64,000 nucleotides of DNA from Candidatus Cloacimonadota bacterium. Lineage in GTDB: Bacteria; Cloacimonadota; Cloacimonadia; Cloacimonadales; Cloacimonadaceae. Under the pieces are notes generated by a model. The model was not told where the DNA came from. It was given only the letters and a program-made list of their open reading frames with translations, and did not search any database. The stretch is taken from assembly GCA_023228125.1 (NCBI GenBank), contig JALOBT010000001.1, positions 73,095-137,094 on the forward strand, read 5' to 3'. The translations under genes were made by a program, and so were the position numbers. Shown piece by piece: positions 18,696 to 26,197 of the stretch (the stretch's first letter is position 1; each line of letters opens with the position of its first letter).

Positions 18696-19892
18696 TTATT
18701 CGGATGCGAAGTTTCGGTTCACCCTTGTGATGAGGGCGGGGATAATCTCAAAGAGATCACCCACGATGCCGAGGTCTGCCACCTTGAAGATGGGTGCATC
18801 CGGGTCACTATTGATGGCGATGATATAGTCTGCAGAAGACATGCCTGCCAGATGCTGAATGGCACCTGAGATCCCCACTGCGATATAGATTCCTGGCTTC
18901 ACAGTCTTCCCTGTCTGCCCTACCTGATGCGAATAGGGCACCCATCCGGCATCTACTGCCGCTCTGGAAGCACCAATCGCGCCACCCAAAGCAGCAGCCA
19001 GCTCTTCCAGAATCGCAAAGTTTTTGCCCTCTTTCAGCCCTCTTCCGCCGGAAACGATGATATTCGCCTCGCTGATGTTTATCAGCTTGGATTCTTCCTT
19101 CACGAAGCCCAGCCAAGTGCTCATTTCCTGGCCAAAATCAAGATCTATCTGCTCCTGGATGATCTCTCCGGTTCGGGAATCATCGCGCTTCAGGGGATTC
19201 ATCACTTTATGGCGGACTGTGGCCATTTGGGGACGGTGGAAGGGAGTGGTGATGCGCGCCATGATGTTGCCGCCAAAAGCAGGTCTGGTTTGGATCAAAT
19301 AACCGGTCTCGGGATCAATATCCAGAGCCGTGCAGTCCGCCGTCAAACCGGTGTGCAGGTGGATGGCCACGCGGGGAATGAAGGATCTGCCGGTCACTGT
19401 GGCACCTGCCAGTATGATCGAAGGCCTATACTTGCGGGCCAGGTAAGTCAGCGCCTGGGCATAAATCTCATCCCGAAAATGCCGGAGCCTGGGATCGTCT
19501 ATTGCAAGCACCTGATCGGCACCAAAAGCGATGAGCTCATCTGCCAGGCCCAGGATTTCGGAGCCCAAGAGTATCGCACTGAGCTTCTCCTGGATCTGTT
19601 CTGCCAGTGCGCGCCCTTTGCCCAATAGTTCCAGTGCCACAGGGGAGATCACGCCATCCTTTTGCTCTACAAAGATCCAGATGCCTTGGGAATCGGCTGT
19701 GTTAATAGCAATATCTGCCCGCTTTTGCATCACAATGGCATCCACCGGGCAGGCTGGGACACAGGCCCCGCAGAGCGTGCATTTGTCGAGATTGATCACG
19801 GCAGTATTGTCTTCCATCGTAATAGCATCGTAGATACAGGCACGTCTGCAGGCTGTGCAGCCAATACACCTTTTGCCGATTACTTTTATCAT
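18696..19892 (-). CDS. etfA: Electron transfer flavoprotein alpha subunit with N-terminal ferredoxin domain
   Basis: ETF alpha subunit: binds FAD and, with EtfB, passes electrons between flavin dehydrogenases and other carriers. Start at ATG 19892 (398 residues), with AGGAG about 7 bases upstream. A longer frame to 19997 has no support. Two 4Fe-4S motifs at the N-terminus (CIGCTACRRAC, CTLCGACVPAC) are followed by the ETF alpha domain and the C-terminal FAD site (SRAAVDAGW, HQVGQTGKTV, GISGAIQHLAGM, INSDPDAPIF). Ferredoxin-bearing EtfA proteins are often linked to bifurcating or membrane dehydrogenase systems. Unusually, etfB is not next to it: about 450 non-coding bases lie upstream and kamA converges from the other side. 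Confidence 0.92.
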   Translation of the reverse strand: MIKVIGKRCIGCTACRRACIYDAITMEDNTAVINLDKCTLCGACVPACPVDAIVMQKRADIAINTADSQGIWIFVEQKDGVISPVALELLGKGRALAEQIQEKLSAILLGSEILGLADELIAFGADQVLAIDDPRLRHFRDEIYAQALTYLARKYRPSIILAGATVTGRSFIPRVAIHLHTGLTADCTALDIDPETGYLIQTRPAFGGNIMARITTPFHRPQMATVRHKVMNPLKRDDSRTGEIIQEQIDLDFGQEMSTWLGFVKEESKLINISEANIIVSGGRGLKEGKNFAILEELAAALGGAIGASRAAVDAGWVPYSHQVGQTGKTVKPGIYIAVGISGAIQHLAGMSSADYIIAINSDPDAPIFKVADLGIVGDLFEIIPALITRVNRNFASE

Positions 19893-20338
19893 CTGTTTTT
19901 CTCCTGAAAGGGATTTGCTTTTTTTATGTATTTCTTGCGATTTATCTAAGGTCAAACGACCGATTCCAGTGTTTCTCAGCTTTGCTTTTATGGTCAAGCT
20001 CTTTTTTCAAAGCGGCGATCTTTTTGCAGATTGATTGAAGCACAGCAGAAACTATGAGCACCTACTATCTATGTGCTGTACAACTACTGGACAAATCCTC
20101 TTTTGTTTTTTATGATGAGTCCAAATATTTGTGGTTGACAGATATATCTTTTTACAAATCCTTGTCTGCAAGTAAATAAAGTAGAATGAGGCCTTGATGA
20201 TTGTAGTAAGTGTGGATCTCCAGAAAATTTTGAAACACGAGCTGTGCATAGATGAACAGCATGTCCATCTTTCACTGGCAGAGAACGTACGCCAAAAATC
20301 AACAAGCCATATCTGGAATCCCATAGAATCCAAAGCCG
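19893..20338. other. Intergenic region between etfA and the type I restriction island
   Basis: About 450 bases. It holds the etfA leader and, at 19932-19966, a motif shared with 53255-53289 (GGTCGTTTGACCTTAGATAA on the minus strand). The small open frames here have no recognisable features. It is the left edge of the accessory region that runs to the tRNA-Ser gene. Confidence 0.5.
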
Positions 20339-22615
20339 ATGGCAATGAATAAAGAAGCAGGCGCCAGAATCAAAATCAATGACCTTTTGAAGGAATCAGG
20401 ATGGCGTTTCTTTGATGACGAGCAGGGCAGAGCCAATATCGCTCTGGAAAACCAGACTACCATTACCAGCAAGACGATCGATGCCTTGGGCAATGACTTT
20501 GAAAAATCAACCAGCGGCTACATAGACTTTCTTTTGCTGGATGAGCTTTCTCATCCCATCATAGTTCTGGAAGCCAAGGCCGAAAAATACAATCCCTTGG
20601 TAGGCAAAGAGCAGGCCCGGAGCTATGCGAAAGCCCAAAACTGTAGATTCATCCTCCTTTCCAATGGCAATCTGCATTACTTTTGGGATACTCTTCATGG
20701 TAATCCCTATATCATCACAAAATTCCCCAGCCCCGAGTCCATGAAAGGATATGTCCATTATCATCCCGATCCCAAAGCGCTGGTGAATGAGGTCATCACT
20801 TCCGGCTATGTTGCTATTACGCAAAAGCATGATTATGACCAAAATCCAGACTTTCACGATGAGAATCTTAGAGAGGAATACCTCAAGAAGAACAATCTTG
20901 TCCTGCTCAGGCCCTATCAAATGGGAGCCATAGAATCCATCCAACATTCGGTGCGCAAAGGCAATGACCGCTTCCTGTTTGAAATGGCTACCGGAACCGG
21001 TAAAACCCTGATCTCTGCAGCCGTGATGAAGCTCTTTCTCAAGACGGGCAATGCTCACCGGGTTCTATTTCTGGTGGACCGCCTGGAATTGGAAGATCAG
21101 GCCCAGCGCAATATGGTCAAATACTTAAAGAATGACTTTATCTCCGTGATTTACAAGGAAAGCAGAGACGACTGGCACAAGGCAGAAATTGTGATCTCCA
21201 CAGTGCAGTCCTTACTTTCAGGAGATAGATATAGACGCGAATTCAGTCCCACTGATTTTGACCTGGTGATCTCCGATGAGGCACATCGCAGCATTGGCGG
21301 CAATGCCAGAGCTGTGTTTGAGTATTTTGTCGGTTATAAGCTTGGCCTTACTGCCACCCCCAAAGACTACCTGAAAAATGCAGAGCCAGACGGCAATAGC
21401 CCCCGGGATTTTGAACGTCGCTTGCTGCTGGATACCTATGAAACCTTTGGCTGCAAAAGCGGGATTCCCACCTTCCGCTATTCCCTGGTGGACGGGGTAA
21501 ATGATGGTTATCTGGTGAATCCCACCATCATCGATGCCCGCTCACAGGTTACCACTCAGTTGCTCTCCGTTACAGGCTATGCTTATGTAGATCCTGCTTT
21601 GCCAGGAGATGATAATACTGCCTACTTTGAGGAAAGGCACTTTGAAAAGAAGTTCTTTTCGGAAAACACCAATAAAACTCTTTGCCGTGCCTTTATGGAG
21701 CATGCCTTGCGGGATCCCATCAGCGGTGAGATCGGTAAATCAATAATCTTTTGCGTCAGTCAAAAGCATGCCACCAAGATCACCCAGATCCTTAATGTCA
21801 TTGCGGATAAGATGTTCCCCGACAAGTACAATTCAGATTTTGCCATGCAGGTTACCTCCATCATCCCGGAAGCCCAGCAGATGTCCATCAACTTTGCCAA
21901 TAACAACCTGTCCGGAAGGGCAAACTTCCTGGCGGATTATCGCAGCTCCAAAACCAGAGTTTGCGTAACCGTGGGCATGATGACCACCGGCTACGATTGC
22001 ACTGATATCCTGAATCTGGCCATCATGCGCCCCATCTTTTCACCCACGGAATTTATCCAGATCAAAGGCCGAGGCGCCAGGAAGCACGACTTTTCACAGC
22101 AGTTTATAGACCCCTTCCTCAAAGACCAACACAAGGATAAACAAAAAAGCGGCTTTATGCTCTTTGATTTCTTTGCCGTCTGCGAGTATTTTGAAGAGGA
22201 ATTCAATTACGACGAAGTGCTTACCTTACCACCAGAAGGTGGCAACATTGCTGCACCGAAAGGTGGAGGGAGTCTTCAACCAAAACCAACTGATGCGGAA
22301 ATCTTTAGCCCCGATCCACTGGCAAATCTTAAACGTATTGCAATCCCCCAAGAGGGAATGAAGATAGACCGGATGTTCTTCCAGAAGTTTGAAGAAGCCA
22401 TCCGGAAAGACCTCATCATCAAAGAAGCTGTCGAAGCAGGCAAATGGGACTTTGTACTGGATTATATCTCTCAGAAGATGATCGAAAAAGGGAAGCATAT
22501 CCTTTGTGATGATTCGCTAATTGCCAATCTAAATATCTCACATATTTGTCAAGAAAAGCTTGATTGGAGACATCTCGACCTGCTTTTCTCGAAGACTACA
22601 CGGGATACGGCCTAA
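20339..22615 (+). CDS. hsdR: Type I restriction enzyme, R subunit
   Basis: Motor and nuclease subunit of a type I restriction system: translocates DNA with ATP and cuts at a distance, in complex with HsdM and HsdS. In 758 residues: an N-terminal PD-(D/E)xK nuclease (Asp in SGYIDFLLL, LEAKAE at about 78-80), then a superfamily 2 helicase with Walker A MATGTGKTL (about 216-224), DEAH (about 312-315), GLTATP and the late motif QIKGRGARK. It appears full length and intact. The following hsdM is missing and hsdS is truncated, so the complex is probably not functional from this locus. Two in-frame ATGs (20339 and 20345) are equally plausible; no strong ribosome site precedes either. Confidence 0.92.
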   Translation: MAMNKEAGARIKINDLLKESGWRFFDDEQGRANIALENQTTITSKTIDALGNDFEKSTSGYIDFLLLDELSHPIIVLEAKAEKYNPLVGKEQARSYAKAQNCRFILLSNGNLHYFWDTLHGNPYIITKFPSPESMKGYVHYHPDPKALVNEVITSGYVAITQKHDYDQNPDFHDENLREEYLKKNNLVLLRPYQMGAIESIQHSVRKGNDRFLFEMATGTGKTLISAAVMKLFLKTGNAHRVLFLVDRLELEDQAQRNMVKYLKNDFISVIYKESRDDWHKAEIVISTVQSLLSGDRYRREFSPTDFDLVISDEAHRSIGGNARAVFEYFVGYKLGLTATPKDYLKNAEPDGNSPRDFERRLLLDTYETFGCKSGIPTFRYSLVDGVNDGYLVNPTIIDARSQVTTQLLSVTGYAYVDPALPGDDNTAYFEERHFEKKFFSENTNKTLCRAFMEHALRDPISGEIGKSIIFCVSQKHATKITQILNVIADKMFPDKYNSDFAMQVTSIIPEAQQMSINFANNNLSGRANFLADYRSSKTRVCVTVGMMTTGYDCTDILNLAIMRPIFSPTEFIQIKGRGARKHDFSQQFIDPFLKDQHKDKQKSGFMLFDFFAVCEYFEEEFNYDEVLTLPPEGGNIAAPKGGGSLQPKPTDAEIFSPDPLANLKRIAIPQEGMKIDRMFFQKFEEAIRKDLIIKEAVEAGKWDFVLDYISQKMIEKGKHILCDDSLIANLNISHICQEKLDWRHLDLLFSKTTRDTA

Positions 22616-22838
22616 CATGGTTCCCTGTTTTGAACAGTCTCCTTAGCTGGGGGAGTGCCAATAGCAAAAAAGAACTTGACATATAAAGACGAGATCAAGA
22701 ATATGTGTTTTGAACTTTTAGTCTTACACAGGATGTGAGAAAAGGGGACAATAAAATGTTCTTAATATGGCTATACTAAGAAGATCAATTAGCTAAGAGT
22801 CAAGACATTAGAGCTTTGTTAGAAGAAGAGGAGAACCT

Positions 22839-22979
22839 ATGGTCAAAAGCAGAGAGACTAAAGAAGAACCCTTAGAAAAGCAGCTAAAAGAGGAAACAGA
22901 ACTCAACCAGAGGATCTTAGAGAATCTGGCAAAGGTCAAGCTGCCAGATGATAGTTTGAAAGTGGATAATTATGAGTAA
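22839..22979 (+). CDS. 46-residue ORF, possible remnant of the HsdM C-terminus
   Basis: A short, probably expressed ORF: AGAGGAG lies 5 bases upstream of the ATG, and its stop overlaps the ATG of the ORF6N gene. The product is highly charged and helical. Its second half (ELNQRILENLAKVKL) resembles the tail of HsdM methyltransferases, which typically ends in a charged helix with an I-x-x-N-L-A-K-V pattern. An hsdM gene is otherwise absent from between hsdR and hsdS. Reading it as the surviving tail of a deleted hsdM is inference; it may simply be a small gene. Confidence 0.45.
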   Translation: MVKSRETKEEPLEKQLKEETELNQRILENLAKVKLPDDSLKVDNYE

Positions 22980-23892
22980 TGAGCTTGAAATCATAAAGCC
23001 AGATATTATTCAAAACAAGATACATACTCTGCGTGGAGTACAAGTAATGCAGGACAAAGATCTTGCTGAACTCTACAAGGTGGAAACAAAATACTTGAAT
23101 AAAGCTGTAAAAAGAAATCTTGAGAGATTTCCAGAGTCCTTTAGATTCCAATTAACTCAAGCTGAATATGATAAAATCTTGAGGTTCCAAATTGGCACCT
23201 CATCTTTTGAGTCACAAAATAGCAACCCAAGCTCTACTCATGGAGGAAGAAGATATCGCCCCTTTGTGTTTACCGAACAAGGTGTTGCCATGCTTTCTGC
23301 GGTACTTCGTAGTGATACTGCAGTTCAAGTCTCTATTCAAATCATGCAAGCTTTTGTCAGCATGAAAAGATTTATCTCAGTGAACGCCGGTATTTTCCAA
23401 AGATTAGATAGGATTGAAGCAAAACAGATAGTTACAGACAATAAGTTCGAAAAAGTATTCCAAGCTTTGGAGGATAGATCTATTACTCCCAGGCAAGGTA
23501 TCTTTTATGAAGGTCAAATCTTTGATGCCTATACTTTTGCTTCCGATTTAATCCGCTCTGCCCAAGAATCAATCATTCTGATTGACAACTATATTGATGA
23601 TTCAGTTTTTAAGCTATTCACCAAAACCCAAGCAGGTGTTACCATTACTATTTATACAAAAGCAATAACTCCTACTCTGAAACAGGATGTGAAAAAATAC
23701 AATTCCCAATATCCAAAAATAAGCTTGAAGAAACTGACAAAAGCTCATGATAGATTTCTTATTATCGATAATAGTGAGCTGTATCACTTTGGTGCAAGCA
23801 TTAAAGACCTTGGGAAAAAGTGGTTTGCGTTCTCAAAAATGCAATTGGATGCTTCCTACATAATTCGTCAATTAGAAAAAGGTGAAGCTTGA
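22972..23892 (+). CDS. ORF6N domain protein with PLD-like C-terminal region
   Basis: 306 residues. The N-terminal ORF6N DNA-binding domain (about 10-115) has the family signatures RGVQVMQDKDLAELYKVETK, LNKAVKRN and FVFTEQGVAMLS. A linker helix (about 140-170) leads to a C-terminal region in which SIILIDNYIDDS and KAHDRFLIID resemble a phospholipase-D-like fold, with only one incomplete HxK-type site. Such genes are commonly embedded in type I restriction loci between hsdM and hsdS, as here. Their role there is not established; phage and mobile element proteins share the ORF6N domain. Overlaps the small ORF upstream and the hsdS fragment downstream (TGATG). Confidence 0.85.
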   Translation: MSNELEIIKPDIIQNKIHTLRGVQVMQDKDLAELYKVETKYLNKAVKRNLERFPESFRFQLTQAEYDKILRFQIGTSSFESQNSNPSSTHGGRRYRPFVFTEQGVAMLSAVLRSDTAVQVSIQIMQAFVSMKRFISVNAGIFQRLDRIEAKQIVTDNKFEKVFQALEDRSITPRQGIFYEGQIFDAYTFASDLIRSAQESIILIDNYIDDSVFKLFTKTQAGVTITIYTKAITPTLKQDVKKYNSQYPKISLKKLTKAHDRFLIIDNSELYHFGASIKDLGKKWFAFSKMQLDASYIIRQLEKGEA

Positions 23893-24077
23893 TGAGTGAA
23901 TGGAAAGAAGTGAAGCTGGGAGATTGTATTGATATTATTGGTGGGGGCACTCCTAAAACCAATAATCCCGATTACTGGAATGGCTCAATCCCTTGGCTAT
24001 CGGTAGCAGACTCAAATTCAGATGATAAGTATGTATTTGACACAGAGATACTTTCAAGGCCTGAAACCTGCCTCTGA
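23892..24077 (+). pseudogene. hsdS: Truncated HsdS specificity subunit (N-terminal fragment)
   Basis: Only 61 residues, against a usual length near 400. The fragment carries the HsdS start WKEVKLGDCIDIIGGGTPKTNNPDYWNG followed by IPWLSVAD, which opens target-recognition domain 1. The frame ends where a 185-bp repeat begins (24065), so the gene was probably interrupted or deleted through that repeat. No continuation of hsdS is visible in the following 1.5 kb. Confidence 0.85.
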
Positions 24078-24249
24078 TGGCATGGAGATTAGATTGCTTT
24101 GTTCTTATACCAAAGTGCCGTCCTTCGCTGCGCTACGGACTCGGGAATCTATCTGCTGGCCACCCCAGCAGTTACCTACTGGGCTAAGCCGATAAACGGT
24201 TGACGTGCTCCGCACTCATAAGGCTATGCTGATTAGAGTCTGTTCTTCT
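24065..24249. repeat. 185-bp dispersed repeat, copy A
   Basis: About 90 percent identical by eye to 25194-25377. Shared landmarks: AACCTGCCTCTGA, CATGGAGATTAGA, GTGCCGTCCTTCGCTGCGCT, CCCCAGCAGTTACC, GCCGATAAACGGTTG and CTCATAAGGCTATGCTGAT. It contains internal pairing (CCCAGCAG with CTGCTGGG in copy B). A partial, more diverged copy begins near 24335. The hsdS fragment runs into this copy. Confidence 0.85.
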
Positions 24250-25193
24250 CATAATATCTTCTCTGGTTTCGGAATATACATTGTATGCTTACTGCTCAGG
24301 GCCTGTTCTCTCTGGTTTCGGAATAATGATTGAAGGCATAAAACCTGGCTCTGGTGGTATGGAGATTAAACTGCTTTGTCATTATGTAAAGAGCCGTCCT
24401 CCACTATGTTTCGGATTCGGGAATCCATCTGCCCGGAAAAAAGACAAAACGATATGCAGAGTGGGTACAGCCGCAGCAAGCCTGTTTTGACTTTCATTTT
24501 TGATCCGGCGTATAAGCTTCAGATTGTCCTGTATCTTTCACCATCAAAGCAGATTACAAGCTATTGCCTATCCAAAAATGAGAGTTAAAACAGGGGGATC
24601 ACGATGCCGCGAGGTCTGATCCGATCAGGCCTGCTATTGTTTTAGCCCAATACCGCGTACTTGCGTCTATCGGATCGGGGTTGCTTTTGTTTTAACTCTA
24701 AAACGACCCAGGTTATTTGAAGCTATCTGCCAGGAAACAAGATACAGGTAACGCAAAATCAGCAGGCCAATGCAGAGAAGATAGTTTTAAAGTCAAAACA
24801 AATTCCCTCTGACCAGACCATCCTCCCCCATTCGATGTCATCTCTACGGTAGCCAATGCAGGAAGGCCACTGCAAAGTACGGGATAGGAAGGCTGAAGAA
24901 AGAACCAAATCAGCTTCGACTAAAAAATGGAGGGATGTCTCCAAAATCTTATATAACTTGATTTTGATCTGATCTCGAACCCTGGGAAGCTGCTTGCAAG
25001 TGTGACGTCTCAAATGTTGGAGTAAATTCACACAGATTAAAATATTTAAATTATGTTCCTCATGCCACACAATAAGTAGTCCGGAGGACGAAAGGCGAAT
25101 GCCTATAGCCCAGCAGGTGACTGCTGGGGACAGGGAATATACGATATCGAGTCCGGTAGGACGACACCTGGCACAAAGACTATTATAAGGATG

Positions 25194-25377
25194 AACCTGC
25201 CTCTGACGGCATGGAGATTAGAATGCTTTGTTATTATACCGAAGTGCCGTCCTTCGCTGCGCTCCGGACTCGGGAATCTATCTACCAGCCACCCCAGCAG
25301 TTACCTGCTGGGCTTAGCCGATAAACGGTTGCCGTGCTCCGCACTCATAAGGCTATGCTGATCAGGCTCTGTTCTTC
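25194..25377. repeat. 185-bp dispersed repeat, copy B
   Basis: Second copy of the repeat at 24065-24249, same orientation and nearly the same length (184 bp). The core CCCCAGCAGTTACCTGCTGG can fold on itself. In copy A the matching position has a base change (CTACTGGG), which weakens that stem. Confidence 0.85.
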
Positions 25378-25450
25378 CTATATTATCTTTTGCTTTCTGA
25401 GGTCAAAAGCCCGTCCCACCCTCATGCCATCAGCATGTTTTTAAGGTGCT

Positions 25451-25494
25451 TTCGATTCGAGATGACTCAGATATTCGAGTCATCTCGAATCGAA
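25451..25494. repeat. 18-bp perfect inverted repeat (hairpin family, member 1)
   Basis: Arms 25451-25468 (TTCGATTCGAGATGACTC) and 25477-25494, loop of 8 bases. It is followed six bases later by TTAAAAGCAAG. The same hairpin, less perfect, with the same trailing TTAAAAGCAAG occurs at 50945-51005, so this is a dispersed intergenic repeat family. Confidence 0.85.
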
Positions 25495-25653
25495 GGCATG
25501 TTAAAAGCAAGTTAGGGGGACAAGGATGAGCCTTGCCAGAGCCCTACACAATATTAGTGGCACCACCTCAGTGGACAGCACTATTGTCGGTATAGCCTGG
25601 CACTCTGCCAGATCTCTCACCAAAGGCACCGATGAGAAATCAGGGCAAAATAA

Positions 25654-25743
25654 TGGCGGAGAGTCAGGGATTCGAACCCTGGGTACCCGCATGGGCACAA
25701 CGGTTTTCGAGACCGCCCCGATCAACCGCTCCGGCAACTCTCC
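25654..25743 (-). tRNA. tRNA-Ser(CGA)
   Basis: Complete serine tRNA of 90 bases with encoded CCA. Acceptor stem GGAGAGT pairs with ACTCTCC. The anticodon stem-loop has CTCGAAA with anticodon CGA (decodes UCG). There is a long class II variable arm (GCCCATGCGGGTACCC region) and T-arm CAGGG-TTCGAAT-CCCTG. It lies 10 bases downstream of tadA on the same strand. The decayed type I restriction island begins just beyond its 3' end, consistent with tRNA genes acting as integration sites, but I see no duplicated 3' end further left. Confidence 0.96.
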
Positions 25744-25753
25744 GCTTAGGAAT

Positions 25754-26197
25754 TCAACGTTTATTCTGGAAGAAATCTGTCAAGACCAAAGCGCAATCCT
25801 GGGCAAGAACGCCCCAGGCAAGCTCTGGATGATGATTGAAACTTTTGTCTAATAAAGTCTGATATACCGAGCCACAGGCGCCGGTTTTGGGGTCCGGGGC
25901 GCCATAGACCACTCTGCCCACTCTGCTGTGGATGATCATCCCGCTGCACATGAGACAGGGCTCCAGGGTGACATATAGGGTGCAATCCTGCAAATACTTG
26001 AGACCCAGTTTTTGAGCTTCGTCCAGGATCAGTTTTTCACAGTGAGCCAGGGGATTTTGCTGTGCGCGGGTGCGGTTGTGATCTTTGAGGATCACTATGC
26101 CATCCCGCACCAGACAAGCGCCCACCGGGATTTCGTCTTCGGCAGCGGCTGCTTTGGCTTCTGCAAGTGCCAGGCTCATAAAGTATTCGTCGTTCAT
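25754..26197 (-). CDS. tadA: tRNA-specific adenosine deaminase
   Basis: Converts the wobble adenosine 34 of tRNA-Arg(ACG) to inosine. CDA-fold zinc enzyme of 147 residues: the zinc and catalytic motif is H52-C-E54, where most TadA proteins have HAE; the other ligands are PCLMC (C81 and C84). VGACLVRDG and the C-terminal helix fit the family. The Ala-to-Cys change is between the zinc His and the proton-shuttling Glu, both retained, so activity is expected. The start overlaps the stop of the upstream lipoprotein gene by four bases; tRNA-Ser follows directly. Confidence 0.92.
   Translation of the reverse strand: MNDEYFMSLALAEAKAAAAEDEIPVGACLVRDGIVILKDHNRTRAQQNPLAHCEKLILDEAQKLGLKYLQDCTLYVTLEPCLMCSGMIIHSRVGRVVYGAPDPKTGACGSVYQTLLDKSFNHHPELAWGVLAQDCALVLTDFFQNKR

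Larger units (their letters stand above)
24078..25653. other. Repeat-rich non-coding region between hsdS fragment and tRNA-Ser
   Basis: About 1.6 kb with no supported gene. Contents: 185-bp repeat copies A and B; a partial third copy near 24335-24430; two copies of CTCTGGTTTCGGAATA near 24260 and 24309; an inverse-oriented block near 25080-25165 that includes GCCCAGCAGGTGACTGCTGG, the complement of the repeat core apart from one base; and an 18-bp hairpin at 25451-25494. It looks like a site that accumulates intergenic repeats and has lost coding sequence. Confidence 0.6.

Noticed and set aside
20052..20345. 97-codon minus-strand frame upstream of hsdR
   Set aside because: Runs into the start of hsdR in antisense, with no domain and no start signal.
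24759..25070. 103-codon minus-strand frame between the 185-bp repeats
   Set aside because: No ribosome site or recognisable domain in a repeat-filled region; could be a remnant but cannot be supported.
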